This document shows, piece after piece, positions 43,237 through 52,700 of a stretch of DNA of 64,000 nucleotides. A program made the position numbers and the translations under genes. The stretch is taken from the NCBI GenBank assembly GCA_033675265.1, contig JAUJYZ010000548.1, forward strand, positions 62,001 to 126,000. Direction: 5' to 3'. Numbering within the stretch: position 1 is the stretch's first letter; each line of letters begins with the position of its first letter. The DNA is from Actinostola sp. cb2023 (Eukaryota; Cnidaria; Anthozoa; Actiniaria; Actinostolidae). A model generated the notes under the pieces. That model made no database searches. It saw only the letters and a list, made by a program, of their open reading frames with translations, and had not been told where the DNA came from.

Positions 43237-43868
43237 TCTTTGTTTACGTAGACTTCTTGAGCCCCGGTGTCCGTGGGGAAAATATTTGTGCGTAACCGCA
43301 ACGTCTCAGGTGTGTCCGTTTCAAAGTCGAACAACAAATAACCGTACGGTGAGTCGGTGGCGTCTTTAAATGCTTCTTCGGGGTGGTTTTGTTTGGGAAA
43401 TGCCTGACGGAACAAAAAAGCCATTTGCGATCGATCTCGGGGGTTTTTAAACGCCACCACGTAATGGGCATTCAAACTCTGTGTGCGTTGTCCTTTGCGG
43501 AACAAATTCTGTGTCAACAACACCGTGGTCAATTGACGATGATGCGATCCACGGGTGAAAAGTTTTTCCACAGCATCGTTGTTCGAACACTCGGCCATCA
43601 AATCGTCCAACACCAACAGACCCGGCTGTCCTTCAAACTTCTCGTAAAAGTCTTCAGGCATGCCTTTCACCCACTGCACTTCTTTGGGGAAGGTGTCGAA
43701 CATCGGTTGCCATTCTCCATAACAGTACACTACCCGGGAAAGCGGTTGTCGAAACATTTCTTGACGTTCTTGGATCATCCGTCGCACCCAATGGGTTTTG
43801 CCCGATTTGCTGGGGCCCACCACCTGTAGGTTGGAGGGGGTCTTCAGACGAGGATCAAACCCTTCCAT
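43224..43868 (-). CDS. FtsK/HerA-type genome-packaging ATPase (214 aa)
   Basis: ATG start (MEGFDPRLKTPSN). Walker A GPSKSGKT at residues 18-25, Walker B LLVLDD at about 84-89, and a later HRQLTTVLLTQN segment typical of the sensor region. Length and motifs fit the A32/HerA-like packaging ATPases of Polintons, adintoviruses and virophages, which pump DNA into capsids. AATAAATAC about 40 bp upstream may serve as a promoter and as the protease gene's poly(A) signal. Confidence 0.88.
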   Translation of the reverse strand: MEGFDPRLKTPSNLQVVGPSKSGKTHWVRRMIQERQEMFRQPLSRVVYCYGEWQPMFDTFPKEVQWVKGMPEDFYEKFEGQPGLLVLDDLMAECSNNDAVEKLFTRGSHHRQLTTVLLTQNLFRKGQRTQSLNAHYVVAFKNPRDRSQMAFLFRQAFPKQNHPEEAFKDATDSPYGYLLFDFETDTPETLRLRTNIFPTDTGAQEVYVNKEWMK

Positions 43869-43924
43869 GATCAAATACAAGAAACAGAGGCGTTAGGGGA
43901 CAAGTATTTATTCAAATTAAACTC

Positions 43925-44427
43925 TTAACAACAACGTCGTCGGTGTGCGTCGCGACGACACACAGAACTTTGACAAAACTGACGACTTTTCTGACTACGC
44001 AATATGCGCGGCGAACGACACAACCAATGACACACCCGTCGGTCGTTGACTCGAGGGGGTCCTGAAAACGTCATCACAATGTCTTTCAATGACCGACCAC
44101 GCACCCGTTGGCTCAAGTAGTAAAGACAGTAATGTCCACAAACGGTTGTCTGGGGGCTTTGAAGACTTCGGGTGGTGTATCGACACTCGCGACCCAAATA
44201 GTCCCTCCACGACGGGTGGTACGAATGAGGGGTCTGTCCGTAACTGCCACCCAATGTGTCCCCGGTTGGTCCGCCAAATCGGTGTTGACGATCAATCCAG
44301 TCCCCGGAGAGTGGGTGGGTGGAAGACGATCGGCGGGGAACACTCCCAGGAAGGACGGGCGCAACCGTCCATCGGTCCGCACCAACCAATGCAATTGTTG
44401 AGAATCCAAACCTCCTTCAGTGGGCAT
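43925..44427 (-). pseudogene. Adenain-like cysteine protease, frame broken
   Basis: Two overlapping frames together cover an adenovirus-type maturation protease. The first (44427 down to 44113) holds the N-terminal half with FLGVFPADRLP, GLIVNTD and the GTHW active-site His. The second (44389 down to 43925) holds the catalytic-Cys half with SPQTTVCGHYC (Gln and Cys) and an NDRRV segment. The change of frame must lie between the GTHW and DYLG motifs, about 44180-44250. No obvious slippery heptamer is seen. It could be a real inactivating indel, an assembly error, or a very short intron. The MCP stop lies 2 bp upstream of its ATG. Confidence 0.75.
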
Positions 44428-44429
44428 CT

Positions 44430-45869
44430 TTAGTAATTCTTAGACATCAACACCACCTTGTTGGGGTCCACCAAGACTTCGTTTTCAAATTCAGGTAAAA
44501 ACAAGACCGTCAAATTTGCGGTCAAAGGAGCCTTGAAATTCAGGAACAGGTCCAACGTGCCTTCGTTCTTCTTGTACGTGTAGTTCTTGGCGTCTTTTCC
44601 GTCTGGAGTGAAATTGAGACACAGCAGGGCGTTCTCATTTGCGTAGTCTTTTCTTTTTATGCCATTGGAAAACCCTCGGTGCATGTTTCCGGTCGACGAA
44701 AACATCATTTCGTACCCTTCCACTCCATCGTGTGATTTGAATTCAATGCGGTTTATGGGACGTTCTGACCCATTGATCACCATGCGGATATCTTTCAGTC
44801 CAAATAATTTGAAGTTGTAGGGGTTTTCGTTGTACGCCCCATTGAAGGCAGTCGATTTAACAAAACCGATGGTCAATTGATCGGGCACCGATTGTTGGAA
44901 GAGATCGGTGAAGGAGAAAACGGATTTCCCCACTTCCATGGTACGGCGGATGGGTTTGCTGGTACGGATGGGGTACACCACGGTCTGCTGTTGTTTGTAT
45001 TGTTTGTCTTCGATCTCCAAATGAACAGCGGGTTGTATTTTGACGTGACGGACACGGAATTCGGCACTTGTGATTTTGAAACGGGCTGTGGACGCCGCTG
45101 TAGCCATCAGCATAAATTGGGGGTCGTTGAAATCGATCTGAATGACGATCGACACTCCTGGCACCAAATAACGACCCGACTGAAACACGTCCACGGCCGG
45201 TTGGATGGTAAAGTGCACTTCGCGTTCGGCTTGGGCAGTATCAGCGCCACCGTTTCCAGCCCCATTCAACGTGTAGTTGGAGTAGAACAATCGGGTACGT
45301 TCGTCGAACCCCTTGTTGTAGTTGGCATGGGTCGGTAGCATGGGGGTATCGGCTGCAGTCCCTGTGGTGAAATTGTTCATCTTGGCGTCGGTGCTCTCGT
45401 CCGTGTACCACCCTTCGATCTGAAGGTAATTGTCTTTTTGGTCCGGGGTGAAATTTCTCAAATTCGAGTCGTACGCCTTGTAATGGTACAGGTCGGTGGG
45501 TTCACCGACCGACGTGTCGTTCAATTTCACGTCAAATCGTTTGATCAACGAATGGCCCACGTTGTTCACCACCCCAATGTTCAACCCCTCTGCTATGTCT
45601 GTCCCATCGGCTTGGGTGAGTTTCACCCCCAAAGTGAGTTGACACATACCCATGTCGATGAAATCGCTAGAGGGCGGGATGAAGAATTGACACGGGGTCA
45701 TGGTGGCTTGAGTGGGGTAGTAATCTTGCCAGTACCCGTCTTTCACCGAGACTTCCGTCGGTAACGGGCTAAACAAATCCCCCAATTGGGCTTTCTTGAC
45801 TGGAATGAGTCGCCCCCCACTTTCTCCCACCGCCGAGCGTTTGCGTCCTGCACCACCCAACATCATCAT
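44430..45869 (-). CDS. Major capsid protein, double jelly-roll type (479 aa)
   Basis: ATG start (MMMLGGAGRKRS), overlapping the upstream stop as ATGA. It follows the Polinton/adintovirus MCP layout: a polar leader, QDYYPTQATMTPCQFFIPPS near residue 50, FIDMGMCQLTL, the D-V-K-L-N-D-T segment, TDLYHYKAYDSNL, and a second jelly roll with VVYPIRTSKP and LTIGFVKSTAFNG. Its length is normal for the family (MCPs annotated as F54H12.2-like in animal genomes). The protein would form the trimeric hexon-like capsomer. The frame is intact. Confidence 0.88.
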   Translation of the reverse strand: MMMLGGAGRKRSAVGESGGRLIPVKKAQLGDLFSPLPTEVSVKDGYWQDYYPTQATMTPCQFFIPPSSDFIDMGMCQLTLGVKLTQADGTDIAEGLNIGVVNNVGHSLIKRFDVKLNDTSVGEPTDLYHYKAYDSNLRNFTPDQKDNYLQIEGWYTDESTDAKMNNFTTGTAADTPMLPTHANYNKGFDERTRLFYSNYTLNGAGNGGADTAQAEREVHFTIQPAVDVFQSGRYLVPGVSIVIQIDFNDPQFMLMATAASTARFKITSAEFRVRHVKIQPAVHLEIEDKQYKQQQTVVYPIRTSKPIRRTMEVGKSVFSFTDLFQQSVPDQLTIGFVKSTAFNGAYNENPYNFKLFGLKDIRMVINGSERPINRIEFKSHDGVEGYEMMFSSTGNMHRGFSNGIKRKDYANENALLCLNFTPDGKDAKNYTYKKNEGTLDLFLNFKAPLTANLTVLFLPEFENEVLVDPNKVVLMSKNY

Positions 45870-46192
45870 GAATCGAACACGTCAAAGCTTTCAGCACGTT
45901 TCCTGCGTCGTGGTTTCTTTTTCTTGATGGCTGTAGCCGTGGGAGCACGTCTCTTGCGTCGGGGCCTTTTATGGGAAACCGAAGGAGCGGGTCCCGAATA
46001 CCGTTCTAGAGCTTGGGACCTTTCCAACGCACGTTTCTGCAATGCGTCTTTGAAATCTCGACCCTCCAACACGTCTCGAGCCACTTGAACGCCCACGGTG
46101 CCCACGGCTTGTTTTCCCACTTCCACGACTTCTTGGCTAGCACGTACCACTTTGTTTTGAATCCCACGCATCATACCTCCGAACCCCACCAT
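45866..46192 (-). CDS. Basic pVI/core-like minor virion protein (108 aa)
   Basis: ATG start (MVGFGGMMRGIQNKVV). An N-terminal amphipathic helix with Gly/Met, a helical middle (VARDVLEGRDFKDALQKRAL) and a very basic tail (KRPRRKRRA, KKKKPRRRKR). This arrangement resembles adenovirus pVI and adintovirus membrane-active virion proteins; homology is inferred from composition and position next to the MCP. The TGA stop overlaps the MCP ATG (ATGA). A GATAAAAGG TATA-like box lies about 45 bp upstream. Confidence 0.6.
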   Translation of the reverse strand: MVGFGGMMRGIQNKVVRASQEVVEVGKQAVGTVGVQVARDVLEGRDFKDALQKRALERSQALERYSGPAPSVSHKRPRRKRRAPTATAIKKKKPRRRKRAESFDVFDS

Positions 46193-46238
46193 CGTGATCC
46201 TCGTGTGTGAAGACCACCTCTTTCGACAGGTCCTTTTA

Positions 46239-48093
46239 TCAGCGTTCCGATTGACGGGGACGGATGTGCAGCGTGACGAGAACCAACCCGTCTCCAAAAT
46301 CCACCGTTTGACCCCGCGAATCGCGGAGGTACATGTCCACGTCTTGAAAGGTGGAAAGACGCAACGTGTTGTAGTGGGGGTGTTTAAATTCGTACGTCTT
46401 GCGTCCCCCGTGTTCGCCTCCCACCGGTACGATGTCCAACACCGGCGCGTTAAAATTCCCCACGATGGAATAATCCACGATGTTGGTGTAGACGTACATA
46501 CCCCCCATCAGTCCACGCCCCAACACGATTTCTGAAAACCGGAGACCGCTTCGCAACACAGCAGTGGGGGCGAGTGTCACGCTCGCGCCAGTGCCGGGCA
46601 GAGCCCAGGTTGGTCCAGACCAGACCATCGGGGGATCCCCTTGCCAAGTCAATTGTGTTTTGTCAAGTTTGGTGAAAACGGGTGGATCGGTTTGAGCTTT
46701 AAACCCTAGCTTGGCGTCATTTTTGTTTTTGGGAAATCCAAAGTAATCCACCAGCTCCAGAGACATCATCACGTAAAGGTTTGCGTCGAGCGTCCACCGT
46801 TTCAACACCACCGTGTTCTGATCCTCCTCCATCCAAATCTTGGTCCACCGGCTGTTATCGAGCGTGGCAGTCACCTTTTCAGATTTCACCACAAAAATGT
46901 TCTGGTTAAAATCGGCCTGAGAACCCCCTTCGTATTTCTGATCGAGAAAACCCAACCGTTTCAATATGGAACTACTGTTGACCGTGAATCCTTCGGAATG
47001 ACCTTTACCATTAGAATCCTTTAGCATGGTATAGACGCACGTAGTCTCCATTTTAGGATGGTCCGTTGGACCAGACCCCGCGAACATGGCTGCCGTCATC
47101 TTGATCAAGGAAAATTGAGCGTTGACCCATGTCAAAATGTTTTCCGCCGTGTATAGACCGGGGCTCAGGGATGTCCTTCGGGAGTAAGTGAAAGCGGGGT
47201 TGGCAGCGTTTTTGGTGAACAACAACCCGTATGCGATCAATTCATTCTGCCCCTCTACCACACAACTCCCATTCTGGACATTTGTAACGTGTTTGGTGAT
47301 CACTTCATGCAGTTGGGTGTTGAAGGCTTTCACCAAACTCTCGGTGGAGTGGTATTTGTCTGCCGGTAAGTTGTGCCACTTGGCACCATTGGGGAACCAC
47401 GTGTTATTAGAGAGGACCACCCCTGTCCCCACTTGACGCATCGGTGACAGTTGTTCGATCCGCCCTTCAGGTGGGCACTGTCAGGTACACCATTCCTACT
47501 TCCCAGTCGTCCGGCACATAGTTGAGAGAGGCGGGGAGACGAACACTGAACGTGTGCCCCGTATTGTCAGGGTACAATTCTTTGGAAGCGTTGCTGGGTA
47601 ACACCAAACGTCGTTCCCCCATAGGTAAGCGTTTCTTGAGAAAATGTAACACCACCACCGTCTGTCCGCGGTCAAACACCGTCAGAGTGTTTCCAAATTC
47701 GTCACGCAGTATAAGACGAATCGACTCTATATACCCCACCCTCAAGGGACAATACATCAATTGTTCGGGTTCTCGCAACATTCCACCAAGAGCCATCCCT
47801 TCTGCCAATCCGGCTTTCATGTCCACCGTACACAAGAGCGGTGTTTCCACATCCCCCACCAACGTTCCAGTTACCAGATTTGAATAGATGAACACATTGT
47901 CAAAAGCGTTTTGTTTCCCCAGAGGGGGTAGAAATACCGAGGTCACGCCCGCTGTCCACTCGTCGAGTTCGGTAAAATTCAACGCGTAGGGTAGTGGGAC
48001 CAAGTAATCCCAGGCCGTGTTCTCATGTTCTGTAGTGATTACATTGCTGGGGAGACGGACGTAGAACGACTCTCTGTGCGGTAATCCACTCAT
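46239..48093 (-). pseudogene. Penton/minor-capsid-like protein, split by a +1 frame change
   Basis: The first frame (48093 down to 47467, 208 aa) starts ATG at the ATGA overlap with integrase. It contains two copies of the recurrent Polinton motif with LPSN...LP...(D/E)W-x-x-G: one near its start (FYVRLPSN, DEWTAGV) and one near its end (LVLPSNASKELYPDN, DDWEVGM). It stops just after the second. The second frame (47441 down to 46239, 400 aa) continues with what normally follows that motif in minor-capsid proteins. The usable overlap is only about 11 bases, between a TGA in the new frame and the TGA of the old, around the sequence CCCACCTGA. A +1 shift there would join them. Either recoding or an indel explains it. 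Confidence 0.7.
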
Positions 48094-49196
48094 TCCAACT
48101 GCGAGGCGGGAATCCAACTGTTGTATTTCTCAGGCCAACCTTTCCACTGCACCAACACTTCACTTTTTCCGGCACGTCGACGGCGTTTCACAATGGCTTC
48201 CACACGGAATGAATCTTCAGGACGCACCGTCACCCGTTGCAACTCCTGCTCGTAGAAAGAACCTTTGATGGGATCTCCGTCCCATTCGTTCAATTTATAC
48301 CGTGGCGGGGTGCCGTGCATCTGCGACGCAATCACAAACACTTCCTCCGTCCAGTTGGGTAAGTACCCTTTTTTGAACGCTCGATCCAATTTACTCATGC
48401 GGACTTGATCGCCCACACGAAAGCGGAATCGACGGCGGGGAGTGGATTTCACGTCGTCGTCGTATAACGTATGCCATACTTCTTGGGCATTTTCGTATGT
48501 GACGGAATCGGGGCTGCGACGAATCGACCGGTGGTAGGCTTGGTTGTATCCGGTCACAAATTCTGGCAAGACGTCCACGTACTTTTGAGTGTTCTGGGCG
48601 GTGAAATACCGCCAGAGCCGATTTTTAATAGTCCGGTGAAACCGTTCGACGATTTGCGCTTTGGGGTCGCTGTAGGTGACAAAATGACGAATCCCCTGGG
48701 ATTTGAGAAACGCTTGCACGTGGCGGTTGAGAAATTCTGTCCCTTGGTCGGTCTGCAACACTCGCGGTTGACGTCCTTCTTTGAATATACTTTGATAGGC
48801 TTGAATGATTTGAGGGGCCGTTTTATTTTTGATCGGACGGATCCAGGCGTAGCGTGACAACACATCCACACACGTCAACCAATGCTTGTAGCCTTGGTTG
48901 TCGTCAGACATACGTTGCACGTCCACCAGATCACTTTGCCATTGTTCGTCCAACCCATCGACTATTACACGACTGCGACGAAACCGGCGTTGTACGGGTT
49001 TGTGGAGCGTGTACCCCGGTTGTTTTTCCAACCACTCTTTCACTTGTCGACGTCGAATCCCATGTTTTTGAACTTGACGACTCAATTGGTCGTATCCCGC
49101 ATACCCTTCAGCTTTCTTGGGGTTGTAGTACGACCGATGCAACAGTTGTTGAATTTGAACTTTCGTTTTCTTCCGACGACGACGACGAGGGGGCAT
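48090..49196 (-). CDS. Retroviral-type (RVE) integrase with chromodomain (368 aa)
   Basis: ATG start (MPPRRRRRKKTKVQ). Catalytic core: WQSDLVD (Asp near 89), TDQGTEF (Asp near 150) and IVERFHRT (Glu near 184), giving a D,D(34)E triad. After an SH3-like segment (FRFRVGDQVRMSK), residues about 325-368 form a chromodomain (VLVQWKGWPEKYNSWIP). This is the standard Polinton integrase, which inserts the element with a 6-bp duplication. All key residues are present. Its TGA overlaps the ATG of the penton-like gene (ATGA). Confidence 0.93.
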   Translation of the reverse strand: MPPRRRRRKKTKVQIQQLLHRSYYNPKKAEGYAGYDQLSRQVQKHGIRRRQVKEWLEKQPGYTLHKPVQRRFRRSRVIVDGLDEQWQSDLVDVQRMSDDNQGYKHWLTCVDVLSRYAWIRPIKNKTAPQIIQAYQSIFKEGRQPRVLQTDQGTEFLNRHVQAFLKSQGIRHFVTYSDPKAQIVERFHRTIKNRLWRYFTAQNTQKYVDVLPEFVTGYNQAYHRSIRRSPDSVTYENAQEVWHTLYDDDVKSTPRRRFRFRVGDQVRMSKLDRAFKKGYLPNWTEEVFVIASQMHGTPPRYKLNEWDGDPIKGSFYEQELQRVTVRPEDSFRVEAIVKRRRRAGKSEVLVQWKGWPEKYNSWIPASQLE

Positions 49197-49255
49197 CTTC
49201 TTCCGTCACCACCACTACGGTCCCACCACAACAGGCGATCCAACAGCGAAACCGT

Positions 49256-49726
49256 TTACACCAATCCGACACACTGGGAGGGAGCATGCTCGTTCATCTG
49301 TTCAGGTTCGGGTGAAGGTGTTTTTATGGTCTTCTTCTTCTTTCTATTTCTAACCCTTTCTTCTCTTCTCTCTTTTCTCTTCTTCCATATTTGTGCATTT
49401 CTCGAACGCCATCGTTTCTCTAGGCGGAGCTTACGCGCTAAAGTTTGGTACTCGTTTTTAAGGTCTGTCAACTTCACACGGTTGTATAGAATTTCTCCCA
49501 AATTTTCCTGATCTTTTCCATTTAGACGGATGGTCCAATGGTAAAACTTTCGGGCGTCTTCATTCAGACGTATCGAACGCACTTCTCCTTCACGACTCAT
49601 CGGTAACATGATGCACCGGTACCTTTCTTCCATCATTATCAAGAACGCTTCCGTGTGGACGTTCAACCACGCACGTGTCTCGGTGGCCGTCCACTTGACC
49701 GCCCGGTATGTTCTCTCGTCGGTCAT
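49256..49726 (-). CDS. Hypothetical protein with basic tail (156 aa)
   Basis: ATG start (MTDERTYRAVKWTATET), 14 bp after the PolB stop. A globular N-terminal part (WTATETRAWLNVHTEAFL) is followed by a long helix and a very basic C-terminal tail (KKRKERREERVRNRKKKK). No domain recognised. Its place between PolB and integrase may hint at a DNA-associated role. Confidence 0.55.
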   Translation of the reverse strand: MTDERTYRAVKWTATETRAWLNVHTEAFLIMMEERYRCIMLPMSREGEVRSIRLNEDARKFYHWTIRLNGKDQENLGEILYNRVKLTDLKNEYQTLARKLRLEKRWRSRNAQIWKKRKERREERVRNRKKKKTIKTPSPEPEQMNEHAPSQCVGLV

Positions 49727-49740
49727 GATACTGGTACTGG

Positions 49741-52700
49741 TCACCGCTCGCTCTCTCCCCTATCTAAATACCCGTAGGGGACCGTGTCCACTCCACGACG
49801 TACTCGTTTGTCGTAGACCACACGGAAGTGCTTGGACATCTGTACGGTCTTCAGCTGACGGCGTTTGGCGTCACGTTGAATGAGGTACGGTTCCGTCACC
49901 ACATACTTTTCTTGCATGCCTTCCACCAACCGCAGCATGGATTTAAAATTCACCACAGCGCTCGACGTCACGTTGAGAGGGATGCCTTTACACTTGACCT
50001 CCTTGTCACCTTGATCGGTCACGTAGGCGTAACTCTTGGGTCCGGTCGAGACAAATTCACGAATAAAATCCCCCGGCCGTTTCAATTCTGACGTCAAATC
50101 CCCCAAATAATCCCCCAACGGTAGCAAAGTTTGTCCTGGATGGGTGACGTAGAAGACCGAATCGGTGTCAAAGTACAAGACACGTTCTTGAAGCTCTTCC
50201 AGACAGCTGTACAATTTCAAACGAGCAAACGCCGTCACAAATGCCGCATGCACCACACTAGCAAACCCACTTTCGCGTGTGAAGTCGTCGACCCGGTCGT
50301 ATTGCAGTTGGACCAGATTTTCGTTGATCAACAACAGGTGTTTGACCTCGGTTTTGGGGCCAAACATCAGCTCGGTAAACCGTTTCGGTTGGTCCACGTA
50401 TTCGGTGACGGGTAAGTGAGGATTTTGACCGAATTTACCCCACAAACTGTTCAGCATCAATTTGACCAAATTACGCAATCCGGGGTTGTGTGCCACTTCT
50501 TCCAGACGGATCCCTTCATGTTCAAAGTATTCGTCCACGTACCGTTGGCGATCCTCTTCCGTGTGACACCACGACGGCCAACCGGAAGCTTCCTGTTTCA
50601 AACGCAGGTAGGTTTTTACGTACTTACCAAACAATTCCGTCGACGTGTCAGGGTAGTGCCACACTTCGTACACGTCAAGAATGACATACCCAAGAGCGAT
50701 AGCTTTCTTCAATTCCGGGGTGGTCCACGTCCCCACTAAAGCACGTTCTTCGGCATTGTGACAACATTGACCACTCGTTTGTTTGAGTTGTTCGGCACAC
50801 GTTCGACACAACACAAACATCAGCTTCTTTTGGATGTGAGCCGGTAAGACGGGGATGTACAGGTGACGTGGTGGGAGCACTTTGACTTTGTTCATCCCGT
50901 AATACTGATCCGTCAAGGGTGTTTGAAAGTCCCGACGGATCAACGTCGGGTGTCCGACAGGATACGCACCCCCCGATAACATCACGGAGGGGTACAATGA
51001 GGTGAAATCCACGTAATCGACGCGACTTCCTTCGGGACACTTGAAGTACAATTTGAGAGCATTAGTACATCCACCAAATAGACCCTCTCGGGGGTTCAAT
51101 GGTTCTTGGTGTTTCATCCATTCGGGGAATGTGTCGTCGTTGTCGGTACTTTGCAACCCATCCCATTCGTATTCCCACATTTCCACCACCTTAAATCCCC
51201 ATTCCCGCATCCGTTGCGTGCGGTGGGCCGTGTCGTTGCGTATATCGCCCATCTTCTGGCGTAGTTTGGGGTGAAACATCTGAGCGTTGGGGAAACAGAT
51301 GTTACAAGCGTGCCAGAAACAACCATGGAATTGATACACCGTGCGGGTCTTGGGGTCGTATCCGTCCACTTTGGCCCCCAAAATCGCCGTCTCTCCCTCT
51401 ACACTGTAACAGGTGTGAAGACGAAGGCCCGGTGTCTGTTGTTCCAACCCCCACAACCATTTCTTGGCTTTCAACGATTGTATGTCTCGTGGTGTGTACC
51501 CACCTTGGGGGATGATCCCAATACTGTTGGGGGGCATAAAACGATAACGGTAGGACCACATGCAGGCCGAGGCCAACGTGATGCATTTCACAAAGGGGTC
51601 AAACCCTGTCACGTCGAGAAAAATACGTCGCGCTTCCAGGACTCCCCGTTTCAACAGAATCACATCTTGTTGACAGTAATGCTTCAATTCTGCTTGCAGA
51701 TCAAACGTTTTACCGAGTTGTTCGGTGTGCCATTGTCGGAGCGTTTTCACGTCCGATTCTTTCATCGACTCGATCCCATAGTATTCCAACGCCGGGTAGG
51801 GTCCCACATAGTTTTGATTTTCGGGGCGGTTAAAAAAATGAGGGAAATAACCTTTCTCTTCGGGTAAATTAAAGGTCTTGGAAAATTTCCGCAAGGCCAT
51901 CGGGAGGAAACATAACGAATCTTTAAACTTCAAGTTGAGAGCCTTCACATACATGTACATGCATTTGGCACCACGCATCACCACCTCGGGACGTTGTCCT
52001 CGCGCACACAACCATTCCAACAAAAAGTAAGAATCGTACCCCATGAAATTGTGAGCAAACACAATGGAATTTTGGTGTTCGGGACGAAACAACCAAGTGC
52101 AGAAGGCATCAATAGTAGAGAAGACCACTTGACGTTCTTCACACCGTTCACACCACCCATCGTGGTTCGCCCATCCGGCACACAGAGTGCACACTTTCAT
52201 AGCTACTACCAGATTAACCCGATGAACCGCTTCCAAGGGCATGGTTTCAATGTCGAAAAAAATGAAACGGTCCATAGCGTTTCCGTCGTTCTCGTCGATC
52301 ACCAGCGGTTGTACATGACACAGGTGATCTGACAACACCCACTGACGACAATGATAACATTGTTGTTCTCCACATCGGTGGGAAGTTATGTCGCGCACAC
52401 CTTGGTATTGTTTCTTGTACAAATCCACTACTTTCTGACAGTCGACACAGCGGCGGTACCGTTGACACACACTCCACTGTTCTTGACGGCCTTGCACCCG
52501 ATGGCTGATGACCCGGATGTGGTTTGAATAACACACATCGGATTTGAAATGACGGTGGCACGTGGGGCAAGAAACCCACCGAACCACTTCTCGGCTGCAG
52601 TTGGCGGTTGATTCAAAACAGCATTCGCAAAACACTTGACATTTGTGTTTGCTCTTTTCCGAGTACCCTACGTCACACTCGGGGCAGTAATAATTCTTCT

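Noticed and set aside
43868..45869. Plus-strand frames opposite ATPase, protease and MCP
   Set aside because: Shadow frames of strongly coding minus-strand genes.
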